From contig NZ_CP053344.1 of assembly GCF_013113715.1 (NCBI RefSeq), positions 3,410,001 to 3,474,000 on the forward strand: 64,000 nt of DNA, in the 5' to 3' direction. This DNA is from Herbiconiux sp. SALV-R1 (GTDB lineage: Bacteria; Actinomycetota; Actinomycetes; Actinomycetales; Microbacteriaceae). Positions within the stretch are counted from its first letter, which is position 1; every line of letters begins with the position of its first letter. A model generated the notes under the pieces. The model saw nothing but the letters and a program-made list of their open reading frames with translations. It was not told the origin of the DNA and searched no databases. Position numbers and translations under genes: made by a program. Positions 25,801-34,223 of this stretch are shown here, piece by piece.

Positions 25801-26440
25801 GGCGACCACCTGGAACGAGTTCGGTGTCGCCCTCACCGCCGACGGCCCCCAGCTCTACCGCTGGCTGTCGGTGGGCGAGGGAGCCGGCACGGTGACCGGC
25901 TCGCAGGTGCAGATCACTCGCGACGACGACACCGGCCGCACGGTGTACGAGGTGGCGGTGCCCTGGCAGCGCCTCGGCGGCGTGCGTGCCGACTCGGCGC
26001 TGTTCAGCGGATCGCTGCTCGTGAACGAGGCCGACGGCTCCGGTCGCGCCGGTTACATCGCCTGGGGTGGCGGCATCGCCGCCGAGAAGGACTCGGCGCA
26101 GTTCAACGCGCTGCGCCTGCTCGCGGCGGAGGAGCCGGAGCCGACGCCCGAGCCGACCCCGACGCCCGAGCCGACCGGCACGCCGACGCCCACGCCCACC
26201 GACACGCCCGCCCCGGGCACGCCCGGCGGCACGCCGGCCCCCGGAACCCCGGGCGCCCCGGGCAACGGCAACGGCGACGGCACCGGCGGATCGGCTGACG
26301 GAACCGGTGGCGGATCGGCAGGCGCCTCGGCGCTCGGCGAGACCGGCAACGCGGCGGCGGGAGTGCTCGCCGTGGTCGCCTTCCTCCTCCTCGGAGCCGG
26401 CGCCTTCGCGCTCGTGCGACACCGCCGGGCGGAGAGCTGA
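22862..26440 (+). CDS. Large secreted multidomain glycoside hydrolase, wall-anchored
   Basis: A 1192-residue exported enzyme. Order: signal peptide (1-40, cut after ASA); a jelly-roll carbohydrate-binding-like domain (about 42-160); a linker beta domain; a clan-A (beta/alpha)8 glycosidase-like domain (about 305-620) with likely acid/base E424 in GIELWNEWDLG and nucleophile E528 in MWITEHGWPT; beta domains (about 640-890); a CBM9/DOMON-like domain (about 893-1085) starting IDVDGVLDD with TVWYTWDDDNLYLSADIADD; a Pro/Thr/Glu then Gly-rich linker; and a sorting tail of LGETG (1158-1162), a hydrophobic helix and RHRRAES. The tail fits sortase anchoring of the LxxTG type. GTG 22862 has AGGAG at 7 bases. 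The exact GH family is uncertain (GH39/GH5-like). Substrate likely a plant polysaccharide or glycoside, feeding the divergent ABC importer. Confidence 0.82.
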   Translation: MSGHPPPFPRRRARRALAVIATAALAGVALLAPATAASAATTDLGVESADGWSGVSFDGTTGSGVPAAVSADSHSGAAALAIDLDTAAVTDAGWEMAYRPLSGVEVDSLSFWVKTVNVSSLGVQLVDSTGQTHQTFLPVPASDGWQEITLASPAGEEQHGSWGGAADGVWHGPAQQLGFVLNAFARTDTSVPTATLLVDDIVAHAADQASSFTLGQSTVGNVFTPGEPTAFPYTTTADRLDWRVTDASGAVVSSGEHQVAGGTGSLDIDGLDLGWYALAVDAWEGDTVIGHQETTFARLAEPLPSDESAEGRFAAATHYGQSWSPDSMQLLAEGGFAQLRDEVYWSEVETEPGVYDWARPRAEFLDQADDLGVAPLLLAGYGNPLYDSGNGPVSDEAVAAYSSYAAAMASEFQGSASGIELWNEWDLGLGGNTNVSAADYVNLLKSASPAVKAAAPGLPVIGPAVADLNTSWLEDTFALGALDYVDGIVLHPYSYPAGAEALADRLEQVDALVREYNDGQSKPMWITEHGWPTGTNARAVSEASQAANVAKSALIATMDGVERYYYYDFVNDGTDPAETENNFGLLHHPDDALGAFTPKPGYVAYSTAAHQLAGANFTDRDKSIADVWNLGFTTPGGPLRALWSLSPQVVSVEATGTVTITDAYGAAHTVEAGDGAELTLDLGEAPVYLSGDISAPVSSATSLTLDAAFVGAPVSAHWTMDNTAGATETAFTLAFTDGTEVSQTVAAGEQATLDFELPAPTATGDYSVSGSLTKGGSYLGTLSASTTVSEALQLSGGHAIDADGASVLRLRVSNASPEATTVSELSYTLGDASGVLVTDGALAGASELVADVPLADIADATGWTALATVDGRELTASGSVRPLDVGAAAEVAHRTIDVDGVLDDLEGVPSIDLEAVGDDQTVDSTGPADLSGTVWYTWDDDNLYLSADIADDVHDQPSSGSTIWQGDSIQFTVADGAPGEATTWNEFGVALTADGPQLYRWLSVGEGAGTVTGSQVQITRDDDTGRTVYEVAVPWQRLGGVRADSALFSGSLLVNEADGSGRAGYIAWGGGIAAEKDSAQFNALRLLAAEEPEPTPEPTPTPEPTGTPTPTPTDTPAPGTPGGTPAPGTPGAPGNGNGDGTGGSADGTGGGSAGASALGETGNAAAGVLAVVAFLLLGAGAFALVRHRRAES

Positions 26441-26505
26441 ACACCCCCGACGGGCACGGCCCGGCCTCGGCGCGCATCGCGTCGCTGAGGCTGGGCCGCC
26501 GACGC

Positions 26506-26533
26506 GGCCGGGCTCCGATCACGGAGCCCGGCC
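26506..26533 (+). terminator. 12-bp GC-rich hairpin between the two glycosidase genes
   Basis: 26506-26517 pairs perfectly with 26522-26533 over a 4-base ATCA loop. This is strong enough for an actinobacterial-type terminator despite lacking a T-tract. It ends five bases before the first conventional start (GTG 26539) of the rhamnosidase, and the only nearby Shine-Dalgarno-like word (CGGAG) is buried in its right arm. Confidence 0.6.
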
Positions 26534-26538
26534 CGCCG

Positions 26539-29304
26539 GTGTCGTGGACGATCGAGGCCGACGCGCCGTGGTCGCAGGCCGCAGCGCGTCTGCGCCTCGA
26601 CGGGGTCGAACTGCGCGAGCTCCCCGGGGCCGACTCGGTGCTCGTGCCCTGGCCCTTCGCCCCGCTCGAGCCGGGCACGCACCACTCGCTCGAACTGCAG
26701 CTCGTGGGCGACGACGGCTCGCCCACCCCCTGGAGCGACCCGCTCCCCTTCACCACCGCCTTCCGCACCGAACCCTGGCGCGCTCCCCTGCTCTCGCACC
26801 CCGCACCCACCGCCGAGGCGCAGCCCGTGCTGCTGCGCACCGAGCTCGACGTCGCGGCCTCCGTCACCCGGGCCACCCTGTTCGCCACCGCGCTCGGCGT
26901 CTACCAGGTCGCCGTGAACGGCGTCGACGTCGACGACCACGTACTCAAACCCGGGTGGACGGCGTATCAGCACCGCCTCGCCCACGAGACCACCGACGTC
27001 ACCCCGCTGCTGCGCCCCGGCCGCAACGCCCTCACCGTGCGGCTCGCGGGCGGCTGGTACACCGAGGCGTACGGCTTCGGGGCGCGCGCTGCCCGCTTCT
27101 ACGGCGACCAGCCCGCCGTCTCGGTCGAGCTGCGGCTCGAGCACACCGACGGCACCGTCGAGCACCTCGCCTCCGGCGACGGCTGGCGCAGCACCGTCGA
27201 GAGCGAGTTCGTGTCGAGCGGCCTCTACGCCGGTGAGACGACGGATGCGCGGCGCCGGCAACCCGGCTGGAACCAGCCGTTCTTCGACGACTCGTCGTGG
27301 CATCCGGTCGCCACCCGCCCGCTCGCACTCGAGCCGGAGTCGATCGATGTCGAGCCCGTGCGCCGCATCGAGGAGCTCGCCCCGGTGGAGCTGCTCACCA
27401 CCCCGTCGGGAGCGAAAGTACTCGACTTCGGACGCATCGTCGTGGGCCGCGTGCGGTACATCGTCGACGGTCCGGGGGGCGCGACCGTCACCCTGCGCCA
27501 CGCGGAGGTGCTCGAAGACGGCGAGCTCTGCGTGCGGGCCCTGCGCGCCGCGACCTCGATCGACACGCACGTGCTCGCCGGCGACGGCCCCGAGGCGGTG
27601 GAGCCCGAGTTCACCTTCCACGGCTTCCGCTACGTCGAGGTGAGCGGATGGCCCGGCCAGCTCGAGCCCGACGCCTTCCGCGCCGTCGTGCTGCACACCG
27701 AGCTCTGGCGCACGGGATGGTTCAGCTGCTCCGAGCCGCTCCTCGAGCGTCTCCACGAGAACGTAGTACAGAGCCTCCGCGGCAACGCGCTGGCCCTGCC
27801 CACCGACTGTCCCCAGCGCGACGAGCGGATGGGCTGGACAGGCGACGCCCAGGTGTTCACTCCCGCAGCCGCGTCCCTCTTCGACGTCGACGCGTTCTTC
27901 GGCAGCTGGCTCGCCGACCTCTCGCTCGAGCAGCGCGAGCGCGGCGGGAGGGTGCCGACCGTGGTGCCCGACGTGCTCGGCGAGCTGAGCGACGTGGCCG
28001 CCGCGGGCTGGGGCGACGCGGCGACGGTGGTGCCGAGCGTGCTGTTCGAGCGCTACGGGGACCTCGGCCTACTCGAGCGGCAGCTGCCCAGCATGGCCGC
28101 CTGGGTCGACCACGCCCTCGCGGCGGCCGGCCCCGAGCGGCTGTGGGAGCGAGGCTTCCAGTACGGCGACTGGCTCGACCCCACGTCCTCCCGCCCCGAC
28201 AAGGCGAAGGCCGACCCGGGCCTGGTGGCGACGGCCTGGCTCTTCCGCTCGACCCGGCTGCTGGCCGACGCCCTCGCCGCGACGGCACGCCTCGCCACCG
28301 ACCCGGCGGCGCGAGCGACTCGGAAGGCTGACGCGTCGCACTATGCACGCGTCGTCGATGAGATCCGCACCGCCTTCACCCGCAGCTACCTCACCCCGGC
28401 GGGCCGGCTCATGTCCGACGCCCCGGCCGCCTACGCCCTCACGCTGGCCTTCGGACTCGTCGACAGCGCTTCCGTGCGGCGGGCGATGGCCGAGCGGCTC
28501 GCCTTCCTCCTGCGCGCCGGCGGCTACCGGATGGCCACCGGCTTCCTCGGCACACCGCACGTGCTCGACGCCCTCCTCGACAACGGCCAGGCGCACGCCG
28601 CCGAGCAGCTGCTGCTGCAGCGGATGTGCCCGTCGTGGCTCTACCCCGTCACCATGGGCGCCACCACGATGTGGGAGCGCTGGGACTCGATGCTCCCCGA
28701 CGGTTCGATCAACCCCTCGGGCATGACCTCGTTCAACCACTACGCCCTGGGCTCGGTCGCCGACGTGCTGCACCGCCGGGTGGGCGGGCTCGCACCCGCG
28801 GCACCGGGCTACCGTCGGCTGCGCATCGAGCCGTGGTTCGTCGAGGCGCTCGACCACGCGGCCGTGCAGCACGACACCCCGTACGGGCGGGCGGAGGTGC
28901 GGTGGCGGCGAGACTCCGACGACCCCGCCCGACCCACGGTCGTCGTGGCCGCCGTCGTGCCGCCCGGCGCGAGCGCCGAAGTGGTGCTGCCCGGCCTCAC
29001 CCGTTTCACGGTGGGCCCCGGTCGTTATGAATGGCGAACGGATGCTCCGCGGCGCGCCGCGCGAACCCGCGAGCCGCTCACCCTCGACGACGACCTCGCC
29101 ACCCTCGCCGACCACCCCGGCGCGTGCGCCCTCGTGTCCCAGCTCCTCGCCCGGCACGACCCGGATCTGGCCCGCGAGTTCGACGCCTTCGCCCGCTGGG
29201 TGCCCGGCCGGAGCCTCCGGGCGGAACTCGCGGCGGTCTCGCCCCCGGCGTGGCTGACCGACGAAATCGATCGGGGATTGCGAGCGCTTCATGTTGATAT
29301 GTGA
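26539..29304 (+). CDS. Alpha-L-rhamnosidase (GH78)
   Basis: At least 921 residues, without a signal peptide. Beta-sandwich domains (residues 1-350, including LDFGRIVVGRVRY and LRHAEVLEDGELCVRALRAA) lead into the (alpha/alpha)6 catalytic domain (about 380-800). It carries the GH78 motif DCPQRDERMGWTGDAQ (E429 as likely general acid) and TMWERWDSMLPDGSINP (E713 as likely base), then a C-terminal beta domain. It inverts and releases L-rhamnose from glycosides or rhamnogalacturonan fragments, probably inside the cell. The first ordinary start is GTG 26539, but family-like coding (ASARIASLRLG) continues upstream in frame to a CTG at 26437 that overlaps the previous stop as CTGA, so a non-ATG/GTG start is plausible. 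Its final codons contain the promoter of the next operon. Confidence 0.9.
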   Translation: MSWTIEADAPWSQAAARLRLDGVELRELPGADSVLVPWPFAPLEPGTHHSLELQLVGDDGSPTPWSDPLPFTTAFRTEPWRAPLLSHPAPTAEAQPVLLRTELDVAASVTRATLFATALGVYQVAVNGVDVDDHVLKPGWTAYQHRLAHETTDVTPLLRPGRNALTVRLAGGWYTEAYGFGARAARFYGDQPAVSVELRLEHTDGTVEHLASGDGWRSTVESEFVSSGLYAGETTDARRRQPGWNQPFFDDSSWHPVATRPLALEPESIDVEPVRRIEELAPVELLTTPSGAKVLDFGRIVVGRVRYIVDGPGGATVTLRHAEVLEDGELCVRALRAATSIDTHVLAGDGPEAVEPEFTFHGFRYVEVSGWPGQLEPDAFRAVVLHTELWRTGWFSCSEPLLERLHENVVQSLRGNALALPTDCPQRDERMGWTGDAQVFTPAAASLFDVDAFFGSWLADLSLEQRERGGRVPTVVPDVLGELSDVAAAGWGDAATVVPSVLFERYGDLGLLERQLPSMAAWVDHALAAAGPERLWERGFQYGDWLDPTSSRPDKAKADPGLVATAWLFRSTRLLADALAATARLATDPAARATRKADASHYARVVDEIRTAFTRSYLTPAGRLMSDAPAAYALTLAFGLVDSASVRRAMAERLAFLLRAGGYRMATGFLGTPHVLDALLDNGQAHAAEQLLLQRMCPSWLYPVTMGATTMWERWDSMLPDGSINPSGMTSFNHYALGSVADVLHRRVGGLAPAAPGYRRLRIEPWFVEALDHAAVQHDTPYGRAEVRWRRDSDDPARPTVVVAAVVPPGASAEVVLPGLTRFTVGPGRYEWRTDAPRRAARTREPLTLDDDLATLADHPGACALVSQLLARHDPDLAREFDAFARWVPGRSLRAELAAVSPPAWLTDEIDRGLRALHVDM

Positions 29305-29333
29305 AACGCATTGCTTGCATGATGTAACAAACG
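29294..29333 (+). promoter_or_regulatory. Promoter/operator region before the dehydratase-SDR operon
   Basis: TTGATA (29294-29299), an 18-base spacer and CATGAT (29318-29323). Between and around them are TGTGAAACGCA, GCATTGCTTGCA and GTAACAAAC. Similar words occur upstream of the second sugar ABC operon (32734-32770) and the aminotransferase operon (39955-39990), consistent with one shared regulator. Confidence 0.5.
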
Positions 29334-29353
29334 ACCTCATCGAAGGAGCACGC

Positions 29354-30544
29354 ATGAAGATCACCGCCATCGAGACCCTCTCGCAGCCCGAGGGGCCCTC
29401 ACCGTCGGTGACCTTCGTGCTGCTGCACACCGACGAGGGCATCACGGGCCTCGGCGAGACCTATTACACGCCGCAGACCGTGGCGGCCTACGTGCACGAG
29501 GCCATCGCGCCCGTGGTGCTCGGCGCCGACCCCCTGCTCGACTCCGTCTGGGACACCCTCTACGCCCAGTCGGCCCGCCGGGTCGGCGGCGGCACCGACA
29601 TGCGCGCCATCTCGGCGATCGACCTCGCGCTCTGGGACCTCAAGGGCAAGGCGGCGGGCCTTCCGGTCTACGCCCTCCTCGGCGGGGCCGATCCCTCCCG
29701 ATCGGGCGTCGCCGTGTACAACACCTGCGCGGGCATCGCCTACGCCGCCTCGACCCACGTGGGCCGCGGCGGCCAGGCGGGCCCCGACGACCTCTGGCGC
29801 GCGGCGAACGACCCGGGCGGGCTGGCGCAGGAGCTCCGCGACGAGGGCTTCGTGGGCATGAAGGTCTGGCCTTTCGACGCCGCCGCGCAGCGGTACGGCG
29901 GCATGCGCATCTCCTCGGCCGAGGTGAAGGCGGGCCGCTCGGTGGTGGAGCGCATCCGCGACGCCGTCGGCGACGACCTCGAGATCATGCTCGAGGGGCA
30001 CGCGCAGTGGGACGCCTCCCCGGCCCTGAAGATCTTGGAGTCGGTCGCGGAGTTCGACATCCAGTGGGCCGAGGACTTCGTGCTCGCCCACGACCCCGCC
30101 ACCCTCCGCTGGCTCTCCGAGCGCTCGCCCGTACCGCTCGCCGCGAGCGAGTACCTCGGCGGGCGCTGGCAGTACCGGCAGCTGCTCGAGCAGGGCGCCA
30201 TCCAGTACCTCCACCTCGACCCCAGCTGGTGCGGGGGCATCAGCGAGGCGCAGAAGATCCTCGCCCTCACCTCCGCCCATGGCGTGGTGGCGTCGATGCA
30301 CGACTGCACCGGCCCGATCAACCTGCTCGCCGGGCTGCACCTGGCCGCGGCGAACCAGACGGTGGCCTATCAGGAGGTGCTGCGGAGCTACCTCAGCGAC
30401 GTCTACCCCTCGATGGTCGACACCGAGTGGACCCGCAGCGGCGGCCTCATGGCGGCTCCCGACCGCCCCGGCCTCGGCGCGGAGCTGACCGAGCAGTACC
30501 TCGCCCAGCCGGGCCTGGTGCGGCAGGTGTCGCGTCGTGACTGA
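29354..30544 (+). CDS. Enolase-superfamily sugar-acid dehydratase (mandelate racemase group)
   Basis: A 396-residue mandelate racemase/muconate lactonizing-type enzyme. Capping domain 1-120 (LHTDEGITGLGETYYTP) and barrel 130-370, with GMKVWPFD (Lys of the K-x-K position), metal-ligand strands EIMLEGHAQWD, IQWAEDFV and LAASEYLGG, and the C-terminal MHDCTGPINLL. Relatives dehydrate aldonates such as galactonate, rhamnonate or fuconate to 2-keto-3-deoxy acids. With GH78 next door, a deoxy-sugar acid such as L-rhamnonate is a reasonable guess, but active-site spacing alone does not settle it. ATG 29354 follows AAGGAG by 5 bases. It overlaps the SDR gene by 8 bases. Confidence 0.86.
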   Translation: MKITAIETLSQPEGPSPSVTFVLLHTDEGITGLGETYYTPQTVAAYVHEAIAPVVLGADPLLDSVWDTLYAQSARRVGGGTDMRAISAIDLALWDLKGKAAGLPVYALLGGADPSRSGVAVYNTCAGIAYAASTHVGRGGQAGPDDLWRAANDPGGLAQELRDEGFVGMKVWPFDAAAQRYGGMRISSAEVKAGRSVVERIRDAVGDDLEIMLEGHAQWDASPALKILESVAEFDIQWAEDFVLAHDPATLRWLSERSPVPLAASEYLGGRWQYRQLLEQGAIQYLHLDPSWCGGISEAQKILALTSAHGVVASMHDCTGPINLLAGLHLAAANQTVAYQEVLRSYLSDVYPSMVDTEWTRSGGLMAAPDRPGLGAELTEQYLAQPGLVRQVSRRD

Positions 30545-31355
30545 CGGCACCGTCGGGCGCGAGCATCCGGGGGCCGCCCGCCCGCGGATCGTCGTCGTCA
30601 CCGGCGCGGCCCAGGGCATCGGCAAGGCCATCGCCGCCCGGTTCCTCGCCGACGGGCACGCGGTGGCACTGCTCGACATCGACCCGCTCGTGCACGAGAC
30701 AGCCCGAGGACTGGCCGCGGCAGCCGACGGGGCGGGCGGTGGCGGCGCGGGCGGTGGCGGCACCGCCGTCGTCTCCGAGCTGGCCGACGTCGGCGACGAC
30801 GACTCGGTGACCGCCGCCCTCGCCCGGGTGCGCGAGCGCCTCGGCGAGGTCGAGGTGCTAGTGAACAACGCGGGCCTCAGCCGGCACCGCGACTGGCGCA
30901 GCATCACGCCCGGCGACTGGGACGACGCGCTGCGGGTCAACCTCCGCTCCGCCTTCCTCGTCTCGCGCGCGGTCGCGCCCGCGATGGAGGCCGCCGGATG
31001 GGGGCGCATCGTCAATCTCTCCTCGGTCACCTACCTGGGCGGCCAGCGCCACCTGCTCGACTACGTCTCCGCCAAAGGCGGCGTGATCGGTTTCACCCGC
31101 GCACTGGCGCGCGAGCTCGGCCCGAGCGGCGTGACCGTGAACGCGGTGCTCCCTGGCGCCATCCAGACGGAGTCGGAGCTGGCGTCGTTCCCCGACCAGG
31201 AGGCGCTGGCGCGGCGCATGGCCGAGGTTCAGTCGGTTCCGCGGCGGGGCACCGTCGACGACGTCGCGCACGCGGTGGCGTTCCTCGCCGAGGAGCGCTC
31301 GTCGTTCATCACCGGCCAGTCGCTCGTCGTCGACGGCGGCTGGTACCTCGACTGA
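30537..31355 (+). CDS. Short-chain dehydrogenase/reductase
   Basis: A 272-residue classical SDR. It has the cofactor motif TGAAQGIG (about residues 22-29), NNAG at about 108, catalytic Ser in VNLSSVT, and Y176-x3-K180 in YVSAKGG, ending in the usual SLVVDGGWYLD. A Gly-rich stretch of about 12 residues (GAGGGGAGGGG) interrupts the beta3 region and is unusual. Coupled to the dehydratase by an 8-base overlap (GTG 30537), it probably oxidises the 2-keto-3-deoxy acid at C4, as in the non-phosphorylated rhamnose/fucose pathways, or acts earlier as the sugar dehydrogenase. Substrate is inference. Confidence 0.88.
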   Translation: MTDGTVGREHPGAARPRIVVVTGAAQGIGKAIAARFLADGHAVALLDIDPLVHETARGLAAAADGAGGGGAGGGGTAVVSELADVGDDDSVTAALARVRERLGEVEVLVNNAGLSRHRDWRSITPGDWDDALRVNLRSAFLVSRAVAPAMEAAGWGRIVNLSSVTYLGGQRHLLDYVSAKGGVIGFTRALARELGPSGVTVNAVLPGAIQTESELASFPDQEALARRMAEVQSVPRRGTVDDVAHAVAFLAEERSSFITGQSLVVDGGWYLD

Positions 31356-31379
31356 GCGACGGGCGAACGGATGCGCGAC

Positions 31380-32675
31380 TCAGAACTCCGTGACCCCGTA
31401 AGGGGCGCTCTCGGTGCGCAGCAGGCGCGCGAAGCGCTCGGCGGCGCCGGGAGTGTGCTCGCGCATCCGCCCCGACCGGGCCACGGCCCGCCCCTCCGTG
31501 CCGCCGAGGTACAGGCTCGCGAGCGTGGGGGCGTCGAGCTCGAGGTCGACGGGCACGTCGCCCGCGACGCGCTCCACCTCGCCGACGCCCTCCCGCACGA
31601 CGAGGCGGTAGGCACCCGCGGCGTACCCCTGCGGGTCGCCCACCGAGAACAACAGCTCGTCGTCGCGTTCGTATCCGCGCGCCGAGAAGGCCTCGACCAC
31701 GTCGAGCACGCGGAGCCAGACCGCGTTGCGGCGACGCTCGACGCGCACGCTGTCGGGATCGGTCACCGCCCAGGGCAGCACGGGGTCGACCGGCGCGTGC
31801 CGCCAGGTGACCGTGTCGACCATGTCGACACCGGCGAGGAAGTCCCAGAGCGCGAGCTCAGACGCGGTGTCGACGGCGACCAGGTCGACGACCTCGATCG
31901 AACCGGGCTCGCCCGTCCAGCCGGAGGGCCGGTAGCACAGCACCGCGTCGACCGAGCCGTCGGCGGCGAAGGCTGCCGCGTAGCGCACCGCGGTGTCGGC
32001 GTCGCCCGTGGGCGAGAAGGGGTGCAGGGTCTGTTCGGGGTACGAAGAAGGCCGGCCGACCGAGCCCACCCTGGAGCGATGGAATCGCTCGAACACCCGC
32101 ACGGAGTGCTGAGCGGCGAACTCCTCGCTCACGAGCTCCACGCTGTGCACGAGCGGAGCAGCGAGCGCGAACGGCTTCGAGGAGTCGAGCACGACGGTGA
32201 CCGTCGACGTGGCCGGACCGAAGCCGAAGCGGCCGTAGATGGCGCCCTCGCTCGCGGTGAGCGCGGCGAGGGGCCGGCCCGCCTCGACCGCGCGGTCGAG
32301 CGACCGCTCCATGAGCCGCCTCAGCAGCCCGCGCCGGCGATGGGTCGGCCGCACGGTGACGTAGACCACGAGGTGGGTCTCCAGCTCGCGCCCCACCGCG
32401 ACCGTGAGCGGCTTGCCGTAGTCGGCGAAGGTGGCGACCGGCGCCTGCAGCGCGCCCGGGCGCGAGCTCTCGGGCGATGCCGCGTCGAGCACCGCGCCGT
32501 CGGCGGCGAGCCAGCCCGCGAGGCGGCGCCGGTGCTGCGGCGACGCCGGCGGCACCAGGAAGCCGAGGTTCACGGCGTCGAGCCAGGCGTCGCTGCGCGG
32601 GTCGACTCCCTCCTCGTCCCGACGGGCGGGAAAGGCGTCGAAGCGGTAGGCGCTCTGTTCGGGATGCGAAACCAT
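31380..32675 (-). CDS. Eis-like GNAT N-acetyltransferase
   Basis: A 431-residue protein of the Eis (enhanced intracellular survival) acetyltransferase family. An N-terminal GNAT domain carries the acetyl-CoA pyrophosphate loop RPTHRRRGLLRRLM (about residue 110) and YGRFGFGPAT. A second degenerate GNAT half and a C-terminal sterol-carrier-like domain (about 320-431) complete it. Family members acetylate amines, including aminoglycosides and protein lysines. ATG 32675 is chosen because TATTCT (32687-32682) ends 6 bases before it and no ribosome site is visible, implying a leaderless mRNA. It converges with the SDR gene 24 bases away and is otherwise unconnected to the sugar clusters. Confidence 0.87.
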   Translation of the reverse strand: MVSHPEQSAYRFDAFPARRDEEGVDPRSDAWLDAVNLGFLVPPASPQHRRRLAGWLAADGAVLDAASPESSRPGALQAPVATFADYGKPLTVAVGRELETHLVVYVTVRPTHRRRGLLRRLMERSLDRAVEAGRPLAALTASEGAIYGRFGFGPATSTVTVVLDSSKPFALAAPLVHSVELVSEEFAAQHSVRVFERFHRSRVGSVGRPSSYPEQTLHPFSPTGDADTAVRYAAAFAADGSVDAVLCYRPSGWTGEPGSIEVVDLVAVDTASELALWDFLAGVDMVDTVTWRHAPVDPVLPWAVTDPDSVRVERRRNAVWLRVLDVVEAFSARGYERDDELLFSVGDPQGYAAGAYRLVVREGVGEVERVAGDVPVDLELDAPTLASLYLGGTEGRAVARSGRMREHTPGAAERFARLLRTESAPYGVTEF

Positions 32676-32733
32676 GCACCGAGAATAGCCGCAGCCGGAC
32701 GACAGCGCTACGTTCGGGTACCCGATTCGCTCG

Positions 32734-32801
32734 CATCGTGTTACAAACATGTTGCGATGTGAAACACAACGGTTGACCTCAGAGGCGGTGAGTGGTTACT
32801 G
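32734..32801 (+). promoter_or_regulatory. Promoter and upstream symmetric operator of the second sugar ABC operon
   Basis: TTGACC (32773-32778), a 17-base spacer and TTACTG (32796-32801). Just upstream of the -35 box is a nested inverted repeat: CATCG/CGATG (32734-32738, 32755-32759) and GTGTTACA/TGAAACAC (32738-32745, 32760-32767; 7 of 8 pairs). A site at this place suits an activator or looping repressor. Its words resemble those at 29299-29333. Confidence 0.55.
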
Positions 32802-32897
32802 TCACCACCGTGGCCGGTTGCGACGATGCAGCTCGATCGTCTGAGGGCACGCGAGCCGCCGGGCTCGACTCGACAGCGACAGACAGGACGGAACACC

Positions 32898-34214
32898 ATG
32901 GCACTAGGCCGTAGGAACAGAGGCAGACTCCTCGCGGCGATCGGCTCGACGATCGCCGGCACCGCGTTGCTCGCGGGATGCTCGGGCGCGTCGCCGAGCA
33001 CCCCCGACCCCGACGAGGTGAGCGGCTCCATCACCGTGTGGAGCTGGGAGACCACCGTCGAGGACACGGTGAAGATGTTCGAGGAGGAGTACCCGAACAT
33101 CGACGTCACCCTGGTGCACCAGGGCGACGGCAACACGCTCTACCAGCAGATCCAGACCGCCTTCGAGGCCGGTTCGGGCGCACCCGACGTCACCATGGTC
33201 GAGTTCGACATGATCCCCCAGTGGGCGCTGTCGAAAGACATCACCTCGCTCTCCGCTCTCGGCGCCGACGAGATCGCCGGCGACTTCACCGACGCCACCA
33301 TCGGCCTCGCCACCATCGACGGAACGCTCTACGGCATCCCGAGCGACGCCGGCCCCATGGCGCTGGCCTACCGCACCGACCTGTTCGAGCAGGCCGGCAT
33401 CGCCGTTCCCACCACCTGGGACGAATTCGCGAAGGCGGCGGAGGCCTACAAGGCCGCCTACCCCGACTCCTACATCGCGAACTCGCCGTTCGCCGACACG
33501 AACACGCAGCAGATGCTGTGGCAGGCCTCGGTCTTCCCCATCCACATCGACGGCGACACCATCGGCATCGACTACGACTCGCAGGAGGCCGTCGACGTGG
33601 TGTCGTTCTGGAACGATCTGGTGCAGCGCGACCTGGTGTCGAGCATCCCGGTCTACTCGCCCGACTGGAACAAGGCGATCGCCGAGGACACCATCGGCAG
33701 CATGCTCGCCGCGGCCTGGAGCGAGCAGCTCACCGCTCCCGCGGCGGAGGGCACCAACGCCGGCAAGTGGACCGTCGCACCCCTCCCCACCTGGAAGGCG
33801 GGCACGCCTGCCTCCGCCCTGTGGGGCGGCAGCGCCTACGCGGTCACCGAGCAGAGTGCGAACAAGCCGGCAGCCGCCCTGTTCGCGGAGTTCGCGGGTC
33901 ACGACGAGCGCATCTCGAAGCTGCCGAACGCCGGGTTCCCGGTGCTGAAGCAGTACGCCGAGAACGACGAGTTCCTCGCCACCCCCGTCGACTTCTACGG
34001 CGGCCAGGCGTCGAAGGCGGTCTTCGCCGAGGCCATGACCACCGTGCCCGACGGCTGGGAGTGGAGCCCGTTCTCGTCGACCGTGATGAGTGCCTTCAAC
34101 GAGAAGCTCGGAGACATGACGAAGGGCAAGCTCACGCCCGAGGAGGCGATGGCCGAGATCCAGTCGACGGTGACCGACTTCGCCACCGACCAGGGCTTCA
34201 CGGTCAGCGAGTAG
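32898..34214 (+). CDS. Sugar ABC transporter substrate-binding lipoprotein
   Basis: A 438-residue family-1 solute-binding protein. The lipoprotein signal ends in TALLAGC (C28). The mature part shows GSITVWSWETTVEDTVKMFE at the start, the QGDGNTLYQQIQTAFEAGSG region, and GIPSDAGPMALAYRTDLFEQ typical of sugar binders. ATG 32898 has GGACGGA upstream; an in-frame start at 32826 would add 24 residues before the signal peptide. First gene of an operon with two permeases and a GH2 hydrolase, expressed from the promoter at 32773. The ligand is probably an oligosaccharide that the GH2 enzyme then cleaves in the cytoplasm. Confidence 0.92.
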   Translation: MALGRRNRGRLLAAIGSTIAGTALLAGCSGASPSTPDPDEVSGSITVWSWETTVEDTVKMFEEEYPNIDVTLVHQGDGNTLYQQIQTAFEAGSGAPDVTMVEFDMIPQWALSKDITSLSALGADEIAGDFTDATIGLATIDGTLYGIPSDAGPMALAYRTDLFEQAGIAVPTTWDEFAKAAEAYKAAYPDSYIANSPFADTNTQQMLWQASVFPIHIDGDTIGIDYDSQEAVDVVSFWNDLVQRDLVSSIPVYSPDWNKAIAEDTIGSMLAAAWSEQLTAPAAEGTNAGKWTVAPLPTWKAGTPASALWGGSAYAVTEQSANKPAAALFAEFAGHDERISKLPNAGFPVLKQYAENDEFLATPVDFYGGQASKAVFAEAMTTVPDGWEWSPFSSTVMSAFNEKLGDMTKGKLTPEEAMAEIQSTVTDFATDQGFTVSE

Positions 34215-34223
34215 TCGCTCGAC

